Origin: Coprinellus micaceus
Lineage: Eukaryota; Basidiomycota; Agaricomycetes; Agaricales; Psathyrellaceae
DNA length: 64,000 nt
Assembly (NCBI GenBank): GCA_951394405.1
Contig: OX596339.1
Location: 2,480,001-2,544,000 of the forward strand
Reading direction: 5' to 3'
Position 1 is the stretch's first letter, and the number at the start of each line of letters is the position of its first letter. Positions 20,232 through 31,999 of the stretch are shown here, piece by piece. The notes under the pieces are model-generated. The model saw only the letters and a program-made list of their open reading frames with translations, was not told the origin of the DNA and ran no database searches. A program made the translations under genes and the position numbers.

Positions 20232-22881
20232 TGCGGCCAACAATCGTCCGATCGACACGAGCGTACTGGAACCGCTGGAGGACCTTGGTGTCCGAGAGTG
20301 GCCGGTATTCTCACCCTTGGAGTTGCGAGAGGCACTCCAGGCGTGCTCGTCACGCTCCGCTCCAGGTCCTGACCATGTAACGTGGGCTCACCTGAAGTAC
20401 ATCCTCGCCGCACCCGAGTGCGAGCGTCTCATCATCGATTTGGCCAATGCATGCGTGGAGGTGGGGCATTGGCCGAAACACTTCAAGGACTCGGTATCGG
20501 TTATTATCCCTAAACCGAATAAACCGTCCTACGACACGCCAAAGGCGTTCAGGCCCATCATGCTCCTGAACACCCTTGGTAAATTGGTTGAAAAGATGAT
20601 TTCCAACTGCTTTCAGTTCGACATGATCAAGTATGATCTTGTTGATCCTAATCAAATGGGGGGGGTGCGTCAGCGCTCCACCGAAGACGCCGGCCTATAC
20701 CTGACACACTTGGTGCGAACAGGTTGGGCCAAGGGGTATCATACGAGCGTGTTGGCTTTCGACATCGCTCAGTTTTTCCCCTCAATTAACCACGAGTTCT
20801 TACTCGAGGTACTTCGCAAGATGGGCTTTCACCCTCGAGTGGTGGCCTTCTTTAAATCTTACCTGGTGGAGAGACACACGTCCTACATGTGGAACAACTA
20901 CACCTCGGAACCATTCCGCGCGGATGTTGGAGTGGGCCAGGGCTCTGCCCTGTCCCCAGTCCTGTCTGCGCTCATCGTAGCTCCTATCATGAAGCTATAT
21001 CACATACGGGAGCGAGGCCTCGGCACCACTCTCATATCGTATGTGGACGACGGATCCTTTGCAGCTCAGTCTCCAGACATCGCAACGAACTGCGTGATGC
21101 TTCGCCATGCATACGCGGTTATGTTCGACTTATTCACAGCAGCGGGCTTGGTTATGGAACATACCAAGAACGAGCTGTTCCACTTCAGTAGAGCGCATTC
21201 CGGTTGGGATCGCCCCATCAACCTTGGGTTCGCCCCCTTCACAGGGGACACCCCTCTCAAACCCAAGAAGTTTTGGAGATACTTGGGTTTCTACTTCGAT
21301 CAGAAGCTCACATTCCAAGAGCACGTACGATACTATACCTGCAAGGCACTCACCCCTGTTATGGCGATGAGAATGCTAGGCAATTCTACTCGAGGGTTAA
21401 CTCCCAAGAACAAGCGGATCTTATTCTGTGCCTGCGTCCTTCCAGTCGCAACGTACGGGCACAGGCTTTGGTACTACGAGGGAGCCAAGAATGTTGGTGC
21501 CCTCAAAGCTCTGACCACCATGCAGCGTAAAGCCGCATGCTGGATTGTGGGGGCGTTTCGCACGTCCCCTACTGGAGGAGTCGAGTGCCTAGCAGGCCTC
21601 CCTCCCATTCATCTTCATCTTCGAAAACTGTCCCAACGGGCGGTCTTCAGGACAGCGACACTCTCGGAAACGCACCCTCTCCGCTCCCTCCTACCCGAGG
21701 AGTTCCGGAAGGGAGCTGATCCACACTACGGTTCATCTGTCTGGCTTCCACTTGAGAAGCAAGGCAAGGTGCGTGACGCGATCACTCAGACGGCCAAGAA
21801 TCTGGGTTCGCTCACAGAGGTCTACTCCCCCGTCGCGGAGGAGGCCTCACCAGGTCTTCGACTTATGGACCTCTTCGAGGCTCAGGTCAAATTCAATGAG
21901 TACGATACCTATGGTGAGGAACCCCTCAACCGGAGGCGTACCGAACTCAATACCCTGTTCAACGTCGCGTGTGGGCAACCGCGTATGGCGTGTTTTGGGA
22001 CGGATGCATCTGTTCCCAAGACATCGACCAGGCATCATGCGACCGCGGCCTTCGTCTTCGAAGGCCCCATCGACCTCTCTGGCTCGTCTGCTTGGGCAGC
22101 GGGCAAGGTGCTGGCGTCTGACGCTGAGCTCTTTGCGATCCGGAATGCAGTCCTTAAGGGTTCGTCCCTCGAGGACTGCGACCGGATAGTCATTTTCACC
22201 GACTCTATTGCTATGGCAAAACGAGCGGTAGATCTGTCTGTTCATTCTGGGGAGGCTCACTCGCTTACTGTCTGTCGGAAGCTAGCCACCTGGCTGTCAG
22301 GATTCCCTGACCGCAAGGTTATGTTTGTTGAAGTCCCTTCCAAGTTGGAATGGGGAATTCAGTACCAGGCACATCTTCGTGCCCGCAGCCTCCCTCCTAT
22401 TGTTTTAGGGGAGAGGCCGGAAACTTCGTTGGATGGTGTGTGCAAGCACGTCGCCGACTCAGCGTTGGATGCGTGGACCACTTTGGCCCGCGACCCTGAC
22501 TATCTCGGACACCAGTTCCTGGTGTTCAGCGACCCCAAGGGGAAGCCTCTTTGTCCCACGTACGTCAATGGCGGTACGTGGCTACATAATGTCAACGAGG
22601 ACAACATACTCTGTGCACGCTTTGCCAGGGCAGTTCTCAATCATGCCCCGATAGGCGAGTACTATCGACGGTTTAATATTCCAGGCCATGACACTCACGA
22701 ATGTGAGTGTGGTCACCCGACGCAGACCCGGCGTCATATCTTCACGCACTGTGGAGTGCTTGAAACTCTCGATCGGATTCCCCGCTTCTTGCGAGAGTTT
22801 GTCGGATTCTTGATGGAGAACCCACCCGCGTTTTCATTTGGGTTCCAATATTGTCACTCACCGCCAGTGGGTATTGGATGA
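20232..22881 (+). CDS. LINE-B reverse transcriptase/RNase H (5'-truncated, frame intact)
   Basis: The frame is open from the poly(A) junction to TGA at 22881 with no lesion; first Met near 20374 (in HVTWAHL context only if a downstream Met is used), so a natural start is lacking. RT: PNKPSYDTPKAFRPIM, GQGSALSP and SYVDDGSF. RNase H: GTDASVPK, DAELFAIR, IFTDSIAM. It ends with a zf-RVT-like C-x-C-G ... H-x3-H-x3-C finger (ECECGHPTQTRRHIFTHC). The endonuclease and 5' part are missing by truncation, which is typical of target-primed reverse transcription. LINE-B is a sister family of LINE-A with a different 3' UTR. Confidence 0.85.
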
Positions 22882-23333
22882 GTGGCTTGCGGCCCTTCTT
22901 GGACCAGGCTGTAAAGGCCAACAGTTTGCGCGCGTAGAACTGGGTAGCCGGCGTGACGTGTCAGTCCCCACAACTGATTGCGGATGAGCGCTGGACGAAG
23001 TTGGGTGCTTCTACGGAGGTGCCTACCGGAGGGTGTGGGGAACCCTCCGGGAGCCTGGATCGAAACACGCTTACTTAGTAGCTGGTCGGCCAAGTTTGGG
23101 GGGGGTACCGCGATAAAACTTATCCTTCTGGCGTCGCCTACCAAGGCTTCGCACACAAGTCTTGGACTTCGCTTCGGGGGAGTCCTATCTTTCGCCCTAT
23201 CGCTGCGTTTATGCGTCTGTTTGTAATTGCCGGTTGTATGTACTGTAGAAATACTTTGTGTATTAGCTAGCGACCGGACTGCCTTTGTGCCCCGGTATAT
23301 AAAAACTGAATTCAACAAAAAAAAAAAAAAAAA
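20232..23333 (+). mobile_element. LINE-B copy 1 with 3' UTR and poly(A)
   Basis: Truncated at the 5' end, 3' UTR 22882-23316, poly(A) 23317-23333. The UTR ends with GACCGGACTGCCTTTGTG and TATATAAAA just before the tail, the same ending as at 24916-24970 (minus). Confidence 0.85.
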
Positions 23334-23879
23334 GGGCTGCGAAAAGATGGGCCGATCCTGCGATGAGCTGGCAAGCGACGTGGCAGGGAACGAGAGGGAT
23401 GCTAGAAACGCTGGCGTCGAGTCGACTGGGCGAGATAGCAAGGGGCCAGCAGCACAGGGAGGCCGGGAAACGAGGGTCGAAGTCGTCGAGAATTGGGAGG
23501 CCGATTGCGAGAGAACCGGCGGGCGTAGATGTGTGAAACGTTGGGGAACGAGTGAGGGACGTGTACACAGTGGGGTGAACGCAGAAACAACAACGAAGGA
23601 GGGCTTCAGAGCGCGGGGCTCATAACTTGTTGAAAGTGTAACTGGGGGCAGGGACACTGAAGCCTCTAGGTCAGAGTACTGAACTAAGGGGCCTCAGGGC
23701 AATACATGGAGTGTTGATACACAGGAATCAGGTCACATGATGCTAGATGATGCAGATATGATAACTAAGTCCGATTAGATCAAGATAACTGATGAAGGGG
23801 AAGATCATGATGGATAAGGGTGATCTGTGAATGGATAAGGATGGATAAGGGTGTGGTCACCAAGTCACCAAGTTCCAAC
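23334..23879. other. non-coding spacer between LINE copies
   Basis: Purine-rich, with short GGATAAGG repeats near 23800-23860. A minus-strand frame across it runs through the LINE poly(A) and is not credible. Confidence 0.5.
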
Positions 23880-24881
23880 ACTAAGTACTACAGCATTTAT
23901 GAGAAGTGAATTTTGACGGTTTGGAGACGCCCAGCACTTGAGGTTTTACCCCCAACCAGCAGGCAGACAATGAAAGGCCTTGCGGCACTAACAGATCAGT
24001 ATATTGAGTCGGCGTTCCCCCCCAGTCCAGTCCAATCCCCACCAGTACCAGTCCGCCACAAGGTGTTATGGGCTCCCAGCGTTGCCCCTTACAGCACGCC
24101 GGAGTGGTTCCGCTCGCGGTAGCCACACTTCGGGTACCCCTCATCCGCAATCAGTTGTAAGGACTGACACGTTGGGGCACCTACCCAACTCCCTTGACAC
24201 GAGACCTTTAACCAGCAAAGACCAGCCCAAACCAAGCGAGGCCGCCTCCTCTCAACCATCCCCCTGTGGGGCGTATTCAAACCCAAAGGCGAAGGCCTTT
24301 GGGTTATCTTCTAAGAACCAAACGAGCTCCCGGACGTAGCGGGGGTCTCGATCAGCGGTCTCCAGTACTCTGCACTGGGTAAAGATATGATGCCTAGTTT
24401 GCATCGGACAACCACACTCACACTCATGTGAGTCTTGGTTACGAATATTGAACCGTTGGCGATATTCACCAGTTGGTGCATGATTGAGAATGGCTCTGCA
24501 CATACGTGCACAAAGCGCATTGTTCTCGTTAACATGTCAGAGCGATACTCCCCCATTGGAGTACGTCGGACGGATTGGCTTCCCCTTGGGGTTGCGCAGC
24601 ACCAAGAATTGGTGCCCTAGATAGTGTGGGTTGCGTGCCTGAGTAGCCCACGCGTCCAGTGCGGAGTCAGCAACGTGCTTACACACACTTTCGAGAGAAG
24701 TAGCGGGTCTCACTCCTGCCGGAGTAGGAGGGAGGCTCCACGCGTGCAAATGAGCACGATGTTGAAGACCCCACTTCAACTTGGAGGGGGTCTCAATGAA
24801 GTCCACCCGTCTGTCTGCCTTGGCGGCAAACCAGGTGCGGAGGGCCTTACAGGTTGCAAGCGAGTGTGCCTGGCCCAAATG

Positions 24882-24886
<5 letters not shown>
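23880..24886 (-). mobile_element. LINE-A copy 3 (truncated at both ends)
   Basis: Inverted relative to copy 2: the 3' UTR from 23880, then the C-terminal RNase H and zinc-finger frame to 24886, where it meets the poly(T) of LINE-B. The last 80 or so bases and poly(A) of the family are missing at 23880. Confidence 0.8.
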
Positions 24887-24915
<29 letters not shown>

Positions 24916-25230
24916 GAAATCGTCTTTTATATACCGGGGCACAAAGGCAGTCCGGTCGCTAGCTAATACACAAAGTATTTCTACGATACATACAACTAAC
25001 AATTCGAAACAGATGCATAAACGCAGCGATAGGGCGAAAGATAGGGCTCCCCCAAAGCAAAGCCCAAGACTCGTGTGCGAAGCCTTTGTAGGCGATGCCA
25101 GAAGGATAAGCTTTGTCACGGTACCCCTCCCCAGACTTAGCCGACCGGCTACTAAGCCAACGCATTTCGATCCAGACTCCCGGCGGGTCCTCCACACCCC
25201 CCGGCAGGCACCTCCGTGGAAGGCCCAACT
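24887..25230 (-). mobile_element. LINE-B 3' UTR with poly(A) (29 bases)
   Basis: T run 24887-24915, then the LINE-B 3' UTR on the minus strand up to about 25230, where it joins LINE-A coding sequence without a gap. It is the tail of the chimeric element 24887-31704. Confidence 0.8.
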
Positions 25231-26325
25231 TAGTCGCCTGAATGGATCCCCGGATCAACTGCCCTTTTGGCCATGGCCAACGAGTCAGTAAATATCACAA
25301 TCCGATCACAGTCTTCTAGGGCCGTAGCCCTTCCAACTGCCATGCGAATCGCTAGGAGCTCGGCGTCCGATGACAAGACACATCCTGCCACCGTGACTCC
25401 CTTGCTCCGTTGATTGCCTAGGCCTTCGTAAACGTAGGCCGCGGTCACATTATGCCTGGTGGCCTTGGGGACAGACGCGTCCACCCCCATGCACACCGTG
25501 TGGATGTTGGTGCTCAGTGAGTTCCATAGAGTGTTCAGTTCCTGCTGGCGTCTCTCAAAGATATCTTCGCCGTACCGTTGGAAACTGTTGAAGTGGACTT
25601 GGGCCCCATAGAGGTCCATCATCCGAGATCCAGGGGAGTTCTCATCTGCACAAGGCTCGAACTTCTCTGTGAGTTTGGGCAGTCCCCTGAGGGTCTGACC
25701 TATCGCATCCTTTACACGGCCGCGGTTCACCAGGGAAAGGTGACAGGCGGCCCTGTAATGGGGGAAGGCACTTCCCCTGTGCTCCTCTGGTAAGAGGGAG
25801 CGCAGGGGATGGGTGGGAGATAGTGTCGCCGTCTGGAACACAGCACGCTGCGAGAGTTTCCGAAGGTGAAGACGAATGGGTGGGAGGCCTGCAAGGCACT
25901 CCACTCCCCCAGTAGGAGACGTGCGGAACGCTCCTATTATCCAGCATGCTGCTTTACGCTGCATGGAGGTTAGAATGTTGAGTGCGCCCTGAATCTTGGC
26001 GCCCTCATAATACCACAACCTATGTCCATACGTGCAGATGGGCATCACACACGCTCGGAACAAGATGCGTTTGTTCTTGGGCGACAGCCCTCGAGTAGAA
26101 TTACCAAGCATCCTCATTGCCATTACGGTGAATAGTACTGGATATGCTCCTTGAAGGAGAGCATCCGGTTGAAGAAGAATCCCAAGTATCACCAATACTG
26201 CTTGGGTTTCAGAGGGGTAGCACCTGTGTAGGGCGCATATCCAAGGTCTAAGGGCGTATTGAACTCTGTACGCCCTCTGTCAAAGTGGAAGAGTTCCGTC
26301 TTGTCGTGTTCCAAGACGAGCTCTG
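25231..26325 (-). pseudogene. LINE-A fragment inside a LINE-B copy (RT end and RNase H start)
   Basis: Minus-strand LINE-A sequence from LVLEHDKTELFHF through KPKQYW and the RNase H start to IHSG. It has frame lesions near 26170 (stop after KPKQYW). Flanked on both sides by LINE-B sequence in the same orientation, so it replaces about 360 bp of LINE-B ORF end. Confidence 0.75.
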
Positions 26326-28298
26326 GCAAAACGGGCACAGAGTATATTGTCCTTGTTGACATTACGTAGCCACGTACCGCCATTGACGTACGTGGGACGA
26401 AGAGGCTTCCCCTTGGGGTCGCTGAACACCAGGAATTGATGTCCGAGATAGTCAGGGTTGCGGGCCAGAGTGGTCCATGCATCCAACGCTGAGTCGGCCA
26501 CATGCTTGCACACGCCATCCAACGAAGTTTCCGGCCTTACTCCCAAGACTATGGGAGGAAGGCTGGGAGCACGAAGATGTGCTTGGTGCTGAATCCCCCA
26601 CTCCAACTTGGAGGGGACTTCAACAAACATAACCTTGTGATCAGGAAACCCTGATAGCCAGGCGGCAAGCTTCTGACAGATGGTAAGCGAGTGTGCCTGT
26701 CCTGAGTGAACAGACGGATCTACCGCTCGTTTTGCCATAGCAATGGAGTCGGTGAAGATGACTATCCGGTCACAATCCTCGAGGGACGAACCCTTAAGGA
26801 CTGCATTCCGGATCGCAAAGAGCTCGGCGTCAGACGCCAGCACCTTGCCTGCTGCCCAAGCAGACGAGCCAGAGAGGTCAATCGGGCCTTCGAAGACGAA
26901 GGCCGCAATCGCATGATGCCTGGTCGATCTCTTGGGAACAGACGCATCCATCCCAAAACACACCGTGCACAGTTGCCCACGTGCGATGTTGAACAGGATA
27001 TTGAGTTTGGTATGCCTCCGGTTGAGGGGTTCCTCACCATAGGTATCGTACTCATTGAATTTGACCTGGGCCTCAAAGAGGTCCATAAGTTGAAGACCTG
27101 GCAAAGCCTCCTCCGCCACAGGGGAGAAAGCCTCCATGAGTGAACCCAGATTCTTGGCCGTCTGAGTAGTCGCATCGTGCACCTTGCCTTGCTTCTCGAG
27201 TGGAAGCCAGACTGATGAGCTGTAATGTGGATCTGCTCCTTTCCGGAACTCCTCTGGTAAGAGTGATCGGAGGGGGTGCATTTCCGAGAGTGTCGCCGTC
27301 CTGTATACCACCCGCTGGGACAGCTTACGAAGGTGGAGACGAATGGGAGGGAGGCCTGCAAGGCACTCGACTCCTCCAGTAGGGGACGTGCGGAACGCCC
27401 CCACAATCCAGCATGCGGCTTTACGCTGCATGGTGGTTAGAGCTTTGAGGGCGCCAAGGTTCTTGGCTCCCTCGTAATACCAAAGCCTGTGCCTGTACGT
27501 TGCGACCGGAAGGACGCAAGCCCGGAACAGGATTTGTTTGTTCTTGGGGGTTAACCCCCGGGTAGAGTTGCCCAGCATCCTCATCGCCATGACAGTGGTG
27601 AGGGCTTTGCAGGTGTAATACCGTACGTGCTCCTGGAAAGTGAGCTTCCAATCAAAGTAGAAACCCAAGTATCTCCAAAACTTCTTGGGTTTGAGGGGGG
27701 TGTCCCCTGTGAAGGGGGCGAACCCAAGGTCGATAGGGCGATCCCAACCGGAATGCGCTCTACTGAAGTGGAACAGCTCGTTCTTGGTATGTTCCATAAC
27801 CAAGCCCGCTGCTGTGAATAAGTTGAACATAACCGCGTATGCATGGCGAAGCATCACGCAGTTCGTAGCAATGTCTGGAGACTGAGCTGCAAAGGATCCG
27901 TCATCCACGTAAGATATGAGAGTGGTGCCTAGGCCCCGCTCCCATATACGATACAGCTTCATGATAGGAGCTACGATGAGTGCAGATAGGACTGGGGACA
28001 GGGCAGATCCCTGGCCCACTCCAACATCTGCACGAAATGGTTCCGAGGTGTAGTTGTTCCACATGTAGGACGTGTGTCTCTCCACCAGGTAAGATTTAAA
28101 GAAGGCCACCACTCGAGGGTGAAAGCCCGTCTTGCAAAGTACCTCGAGTAAGAACTTGTGGTTGATTGAGGGGAAAAATTGAGCAATGTCAAAGGCCAAC
28201 ACACTCGTATGATACCCCTTGGCCCAACCTGTGTGCACTAGGTGCGTCAGGTATAAGCCGGCGTCTTTGGTAGAGCGCTGTCGCACCCCTCCCATTTG
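26326..28298 (-). pseudogene. LINE-B copy 2 RT palm to RNase H
   Basis: Continuous frame from MGGVRQRSTKDAG through GQGSALSP, SYVDDGSF and RNase H (GMDASVPK, IFTDSIAM) to RFAR at 26326, then replaced by LINE-A. Upstream it is cut by the SINE-like insertion, so it cannot be expressed as a whole. Confidence 0.85.
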
Positions 28299-28577
28299 TT
28301 GGGATACAAGTGACAGAAAAGGAATGACCAGACCTGGGTTTGAACCAAGGACCTTCCCATCTCCGGGTGGATGCTCTAATCACTGAGCTATCCGGTCTTG
28401 GTTGCATGAACTGCTAACTGAATGGGGTACCAAACAGCCAAGCTAGACATGCCCAGGCTCGGTTAGACTGTTGCACACTACGGTTGCACTGGGAACCTAT
28501 GTGTGGCTGACGGCAGTCTGTGAGCCTGTGAGGGCAGAGGTCAATGCCATTGGATTGCGACAGAGCACAACACAACA
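28299..28577 (-). mobile_element. tRNA-derived SINE-like insertion (279 bp)
   Basis: Splits LINE-B at CCATTTG, which is duplicated on both sides (28292-28298 and 28578-28584). It contains a tRNA-like unit on the minus strand (28326-28397). About 180 bp lie on the 5' side of the tRNA unit and 27 bp on its 3' side, unlike a classical SINE, where the tRNA unit is at the extreme 5' end. There is no poly(A). A retroposed tRNA-containing transcript is an alternative. Confidence 0.65.
28326..28397 (-). tRNA. tRNA-like sequence (probably not functional)
   Basis: 72 nt. A 7-bp acceptor stem (GACCGGA with TCTGGTC, one G-T pair), a D arm (GCTC/GAGC) with box A TAGCTCAGTGATTAGAG, and a T arm with box B GGTTCAAACCC form a good cloverleaf. 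The anticodon stem has two mismatches and the base at position 33 is C and not T, so a working anticodon cannot be assigned. This suits a tRNA-derived promoter inside a SINE. Confidence 0.6.
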
Positions 28578-29693
28578 CCATTTGATTTGGATCAACAAGA
28601 TTGTACTTGATCATGTCAAACTGAAAGCGGTTGGAAATCATCTTTTCAACCAATTTGCCAAGGGTGTTCAGGAGCACAATGGGCCTGAACGTCTTTGGCG
28701 TCGAGTAGGACAGTTTATTTGGTTTAGGGATGATAACCGATACCGAGTCCTTGAAGTGCTTCGGCCAATGCCCCACCTCCATGCATGCATTGGCCAAGTC
28801 GATAATGAGATGCTCGCACTCAGGTGCGGCGAGGATGTACTTCAGGTGAGCCCACGTTACATGGTCAGGGCCTGGAGCGGAGTGTGACGAGCACGCCTGG
28901 AGTGCCTCTCGCAACTCCAAAGATGAGAATATGGGCCACTCTCGGACATTGAGGTCCTCCAGCGGATCCAATACGCTCGCATTGATCGGGCGATCGTTGG
29001 CCGCATTGTAGGTGCCATGCAGGGCACCCCAAAGCTGGCCGAGTTCGTGGCAAGGCTCTCCGTTAAATTGGATAGCCTCGCTTGGAGGGTTTTTGCACTC
29101 CTTGATCCAGGACATAAGATCCCAAGGACGCCCATGAGTTTCTGAAATATCTTTGATGCGCTCATCAAATAACTCGCGTTTGGTCTTTCTTACAACAGAC
29201 CTGAATGCATGATGGGTCTCGGGGGAGTTATCCCCTTGATACTCGTTGTACGCCTTTTGACACTCTTCATCCCACCACTTCTTGGAGTGAGGAGTGACGA
29301 TGTATTCTGCAGAGTGGGCAAGCCAAGCTCTGTTGAATACGTCCATGATAGCAGAGGAAAGGGAGTCAATCCCCTCTCTGGTACCGAGGTCATGTACGCC
29401 GTTGAGCGCCGGCAAATCTTGCATGACTTGCACTAAGAATTCTGTCTCTGAATCTGACTTGGGTTTCAGGGTATGGCCTTGGATCCCCTCGACCGCCTGG
29501 TCAAGATGGATGACGGAGGTGAGTGGAATATGGTCCGACTCTCCTTGGAGGGGAAGGTTCTGGAGCGGGGCGCTCGCAATAAGCTCTGGAGGGGGAAGGA
29601 ACACCAGATCTATGACGGACCTGATATTCTCATCAGCTTGGGACACAAAGGTTGGCCCGATGCTCTGGGGTGGAGCGTACTCCAACCCCAACA
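28578..29693 (-). pseudogene. LINE-B endonuclease end and RT fingers
   Basis: The frame holds the C-terminal endonuclease motif (GESDHIPL, the SDH of APE-like nucleases), then the linker and RT start (PNKLSYSTPKTFRPIV), ending at VDPNQM where the SINE-like insertion starts. On the other side it is cut by the Tc1 element at 29696. Confidence 0.8.
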
Positions 29694-30002
29694 TACAGTG
29701 GCTCACAAAACCTTTCCAATGTTTCGCACTTTTGCAGAGGTTGGTTAATATCAGATGGAGTAAGCAAGATAAAATCCTGAATATATTCGTGGGAAAGGAG
29801 TAAGATGTTGTCTAACGTCTTTCCAAATGTGGCATTGATCGAATCATTTCCAGCGGAGTTATTACAGTTTGAAGAGGAACAACTCATTGGAAAGGTTTTG
29901 TAACTTTTTATTTTTAGGTCACTCATTTAATGAAATCACATGACTTTGTTGAATACATTCAAATAAAACCAAATAAAATCATGTGATATAGGGTACAGAG
30001 GG

Positions 30003-30009
30003 TATATAG
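30003..30009 (+). promoter_or_regulatory. TATA box of the Tc1 transposase
   Basis: TATATAG-type motif about 55 bp upstream of the ATG at 30065. Confidence 0.4.
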
Positions 30010-30064
30010 ACACAGTACATTGTACTACAACACCCCACAATCATTTCTTGCCCCACTATTCACC

Positions 30065-31091
30065 ATGCACAGGCTCTCCTCCTCCCAGGTCTCCCGCATC
30101 CTCTTTCTGCTTGATTCTGGAGAGTCAGCAGCCTCTATCCACCGCACAACTGGCTATGGCATTGCTACTATCAGTCGTCTTCGCTCTGAACATCGTCCTA
30201 ATCTCTCCAAACCACTGGGTGGCCGTCCTCGTCTTCTCTCCACTGCCAGTATTTCCTATGCCAAGCGAGTTATTCGCACCAGAAAGGTCGACAATGCCAC
30301 ACAAGCTGCTGTAATGCTCAGAAGACATTCTAGTGGGGGGTTCTCTACTCAAACATTGCGTTGGAAGTTGAAGGAAAGTGGTATGGTGTCTGTGGTGAAG
30401 AAGAAAAGACCTCAGTTGCTGAAGAGGCACAAGAAGGATAGGCTGGAGTTTGCAGAACGGCATGCAGAGTGGACTCTGGAGGATTGGAAGAGAGTCATTT
30501 GGTCTGATGAGACTAAAATCAATCGTTTGGGGTCAGATGGGAGGAAATATGTGTGGAAAGAGCAGGGGGAGGGTCTGAATGATCGGCTGGTAGAAGGGAC
30601 AGTGAAGTGTGGAGGAGGGAATCTGATGATGTGGGGGTATGACATGGGATGGGGCTGGCTATGCCACCAAGATTGATGGAAAGATGGATGGAGAACTCTA
30701 CACAGCAATCCTGGGGGATGAATTCATGCAGACACTGGAATACTTTGGGTATGAGAAGGAAGATGTCATTTTTCAACAGGACAACGACCCCAAACACACA
30801 AGCAAAGTGGCCAAAACTTGGTTCTCTGACAATGGTGTTGAAGTCCTCAAGTGGCCTGCACAGTCTCCTGACATCAATCCCATTGAACATCTGTGGAATT
30901 ATATCAAGAGGCACCTTGAGACCTATGAAGAACCACCTAGAAGTGTAAAGGAACTTTGGGAGAGAGTGGAGAAGGAGTGGAATGATATTCCAGTGGAGGA
31001 GTGTAGGAAATTGATTGAAGTATGCCTAGAAGGCTTGCAGCAATTATCAGGGCCAAGGGAGGGTATACAAAGTACTGAACATTACCAGTAG
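30065..31091 (+). pseudogene. Tc1-type DD34E transposase with one frameshift
   Basis: Cut-and-paste transposase. N-terminal helix-turn-helix (SSQVSRILFLLDSGES..., about residues 4-50), then the catalytic triad: Asp in IWSDETKIN, Asp in FQQDNDPKH and Glu in PDINPIEHLW, with 34 residues between the last two (DD34E). After LMMWG (about 30638) the frame shifts: one base stands where the family has a codon, equal to a 2-bp deletion, and the correct frame resumes at the next Met and runs to the stop at 31091. With a single lesion and near-identical TIRs, this copy is probably recently dead but mobilisable in trans. Confidence 0.9.
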
Positions 31092-31319
31092 TGTAGCAAA
31101 AATAAAAAGTTACAAAACCTTTCCAATGAGTTGTTCCTCTTCAAACTGTAATAACTCCGCTGGAAATGATTCGATCAATGCCACATTTGGAAAGACGTTA
31201 GACAACATCTTACTCCTTTCCCACGAATATATTCAGGATTTTATCTTTCTTACTCCATCTGATATTAACCAACCTCTGCAAAAGTGCGAAACATTGGAAA
31301 GGTTTTGTGAGCCACTGTA

Positions 31320-31698
31320 GCAGCAGTGTCCATTAGGAGCACCGCCTTTGCCAGGTGGTAAGTGACTTTGTTGTCCCACTGGCTTGAGTGACAGTTGAAA
31401 TCCCCTGACACATGATGCAGTTGGGGAAGTCAATGCGCACGCTCAGCAATGAGGTCAATTCCTCTGTGCTGGTCATCGGAGTAAACATTCATGAGATGGA
31501 TAGGTTCATTCCCCACAAAGAGGGAAATGATCATAACATCCCGATCATCGATAAGGTCTCGACGGTACGTCGGACGCATAGTGTCCAGACGTCTAGAAAT
31601 GTAGGTTAAAACACGAGGTTTTATCCCAGAGGCCACGGCCGGCACGAGGCACGACCATTGTGGATGACGAGGTGAGCCAATCACCTCGGAGCCCTCCT

Positions 31699-31704
<6 letters not shown>
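31320..31704 (-). pseudogene. LINE-B endonuclease N-terminal part
   Basis: APE-like endonuclease piece: LMNVYSDDQH, then VSGDFNCHSSQWD (the GDFN-x-H motif). A TGA at 31430-31432 interrupts the frame between them. It is truncated at the poly(T) junction. Confidence 0.75.
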
Positions 31705-31731
<27 letters not shown>

Positions 31732-31999
31732 GAAATCAGCTTTTATATACCGGGGCACAATGGCAGTCCAGTCGTTATCAACATACAAAGAGAGCACGAG
31801 CGTCACTAACTAAGTACTACTGCAATTATGAAACATGAAAATTTGACGATTTGGAGGCGCCCGGCACTTGAAGTTTCACCCCCAACCAGCAGACAGACAA
31901 TGAGAGGCCTTGCGGCACTAACAGATCAGTATATTGAATCGGCATTCCCACCCAGTCCAGTCCAACCCCCGCCAGTACCAGTCCGCCACAAGGTGTTAT
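31705..31999 (-). mobile_element. LINE-A 3' UTR fragment with poly(A) (27 bases)
   Basis: T run 31705-31731, then the LINE-A 3' UTR on the minus strand to 31999. Severely 5'-truncated (about 270 bp). Inserted at the 3' end of the ORF 32000-33203. LINE-B copy 2 begins directly at its tail. Confidence 0.8.

Larger units (their letters stand above)
29696..31317 (+). mobile_element. Tc1/mariner-type element, 1622 bp, 220-bp TIRs, TA duplication
   Basis: Starts CAGTGGCTCACAAAACC and ends with its inverse, with TA on both sides (29694-29695, 31318-31319). TIRs are 29696-29915 and 31098-31317 and look nearly identical, implying a recent insertion. Inserted in the endonuclease region of LINE-B copy 2. 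Confidence 0.95.
24887..31704 (-). mobile_element. Chimeric LINE-B copy 2 with nested insertions
   Basis: Minus strand, 5' to 3': endonuclease 31704-31320, Tc1 element 31317-29696, endonuclease end and RT 29693-28578, SINE-like insertion 28577-28299, RT and RNase H 28298-26326, LINE-A patch 26325-25231, LINE-B 3' UTR and poly(A) 25230-24887. At its 5' end it joins the poly(T) of another LINE-A tail at 31705. Confidence 0.75.

Noticed and set aside
22854..23657. 267-codon minus-strand frame
   Set aside because: Runs through the LINE-B poly(A) and 3' UTR; it has a poly-Phe stretch and no domain.
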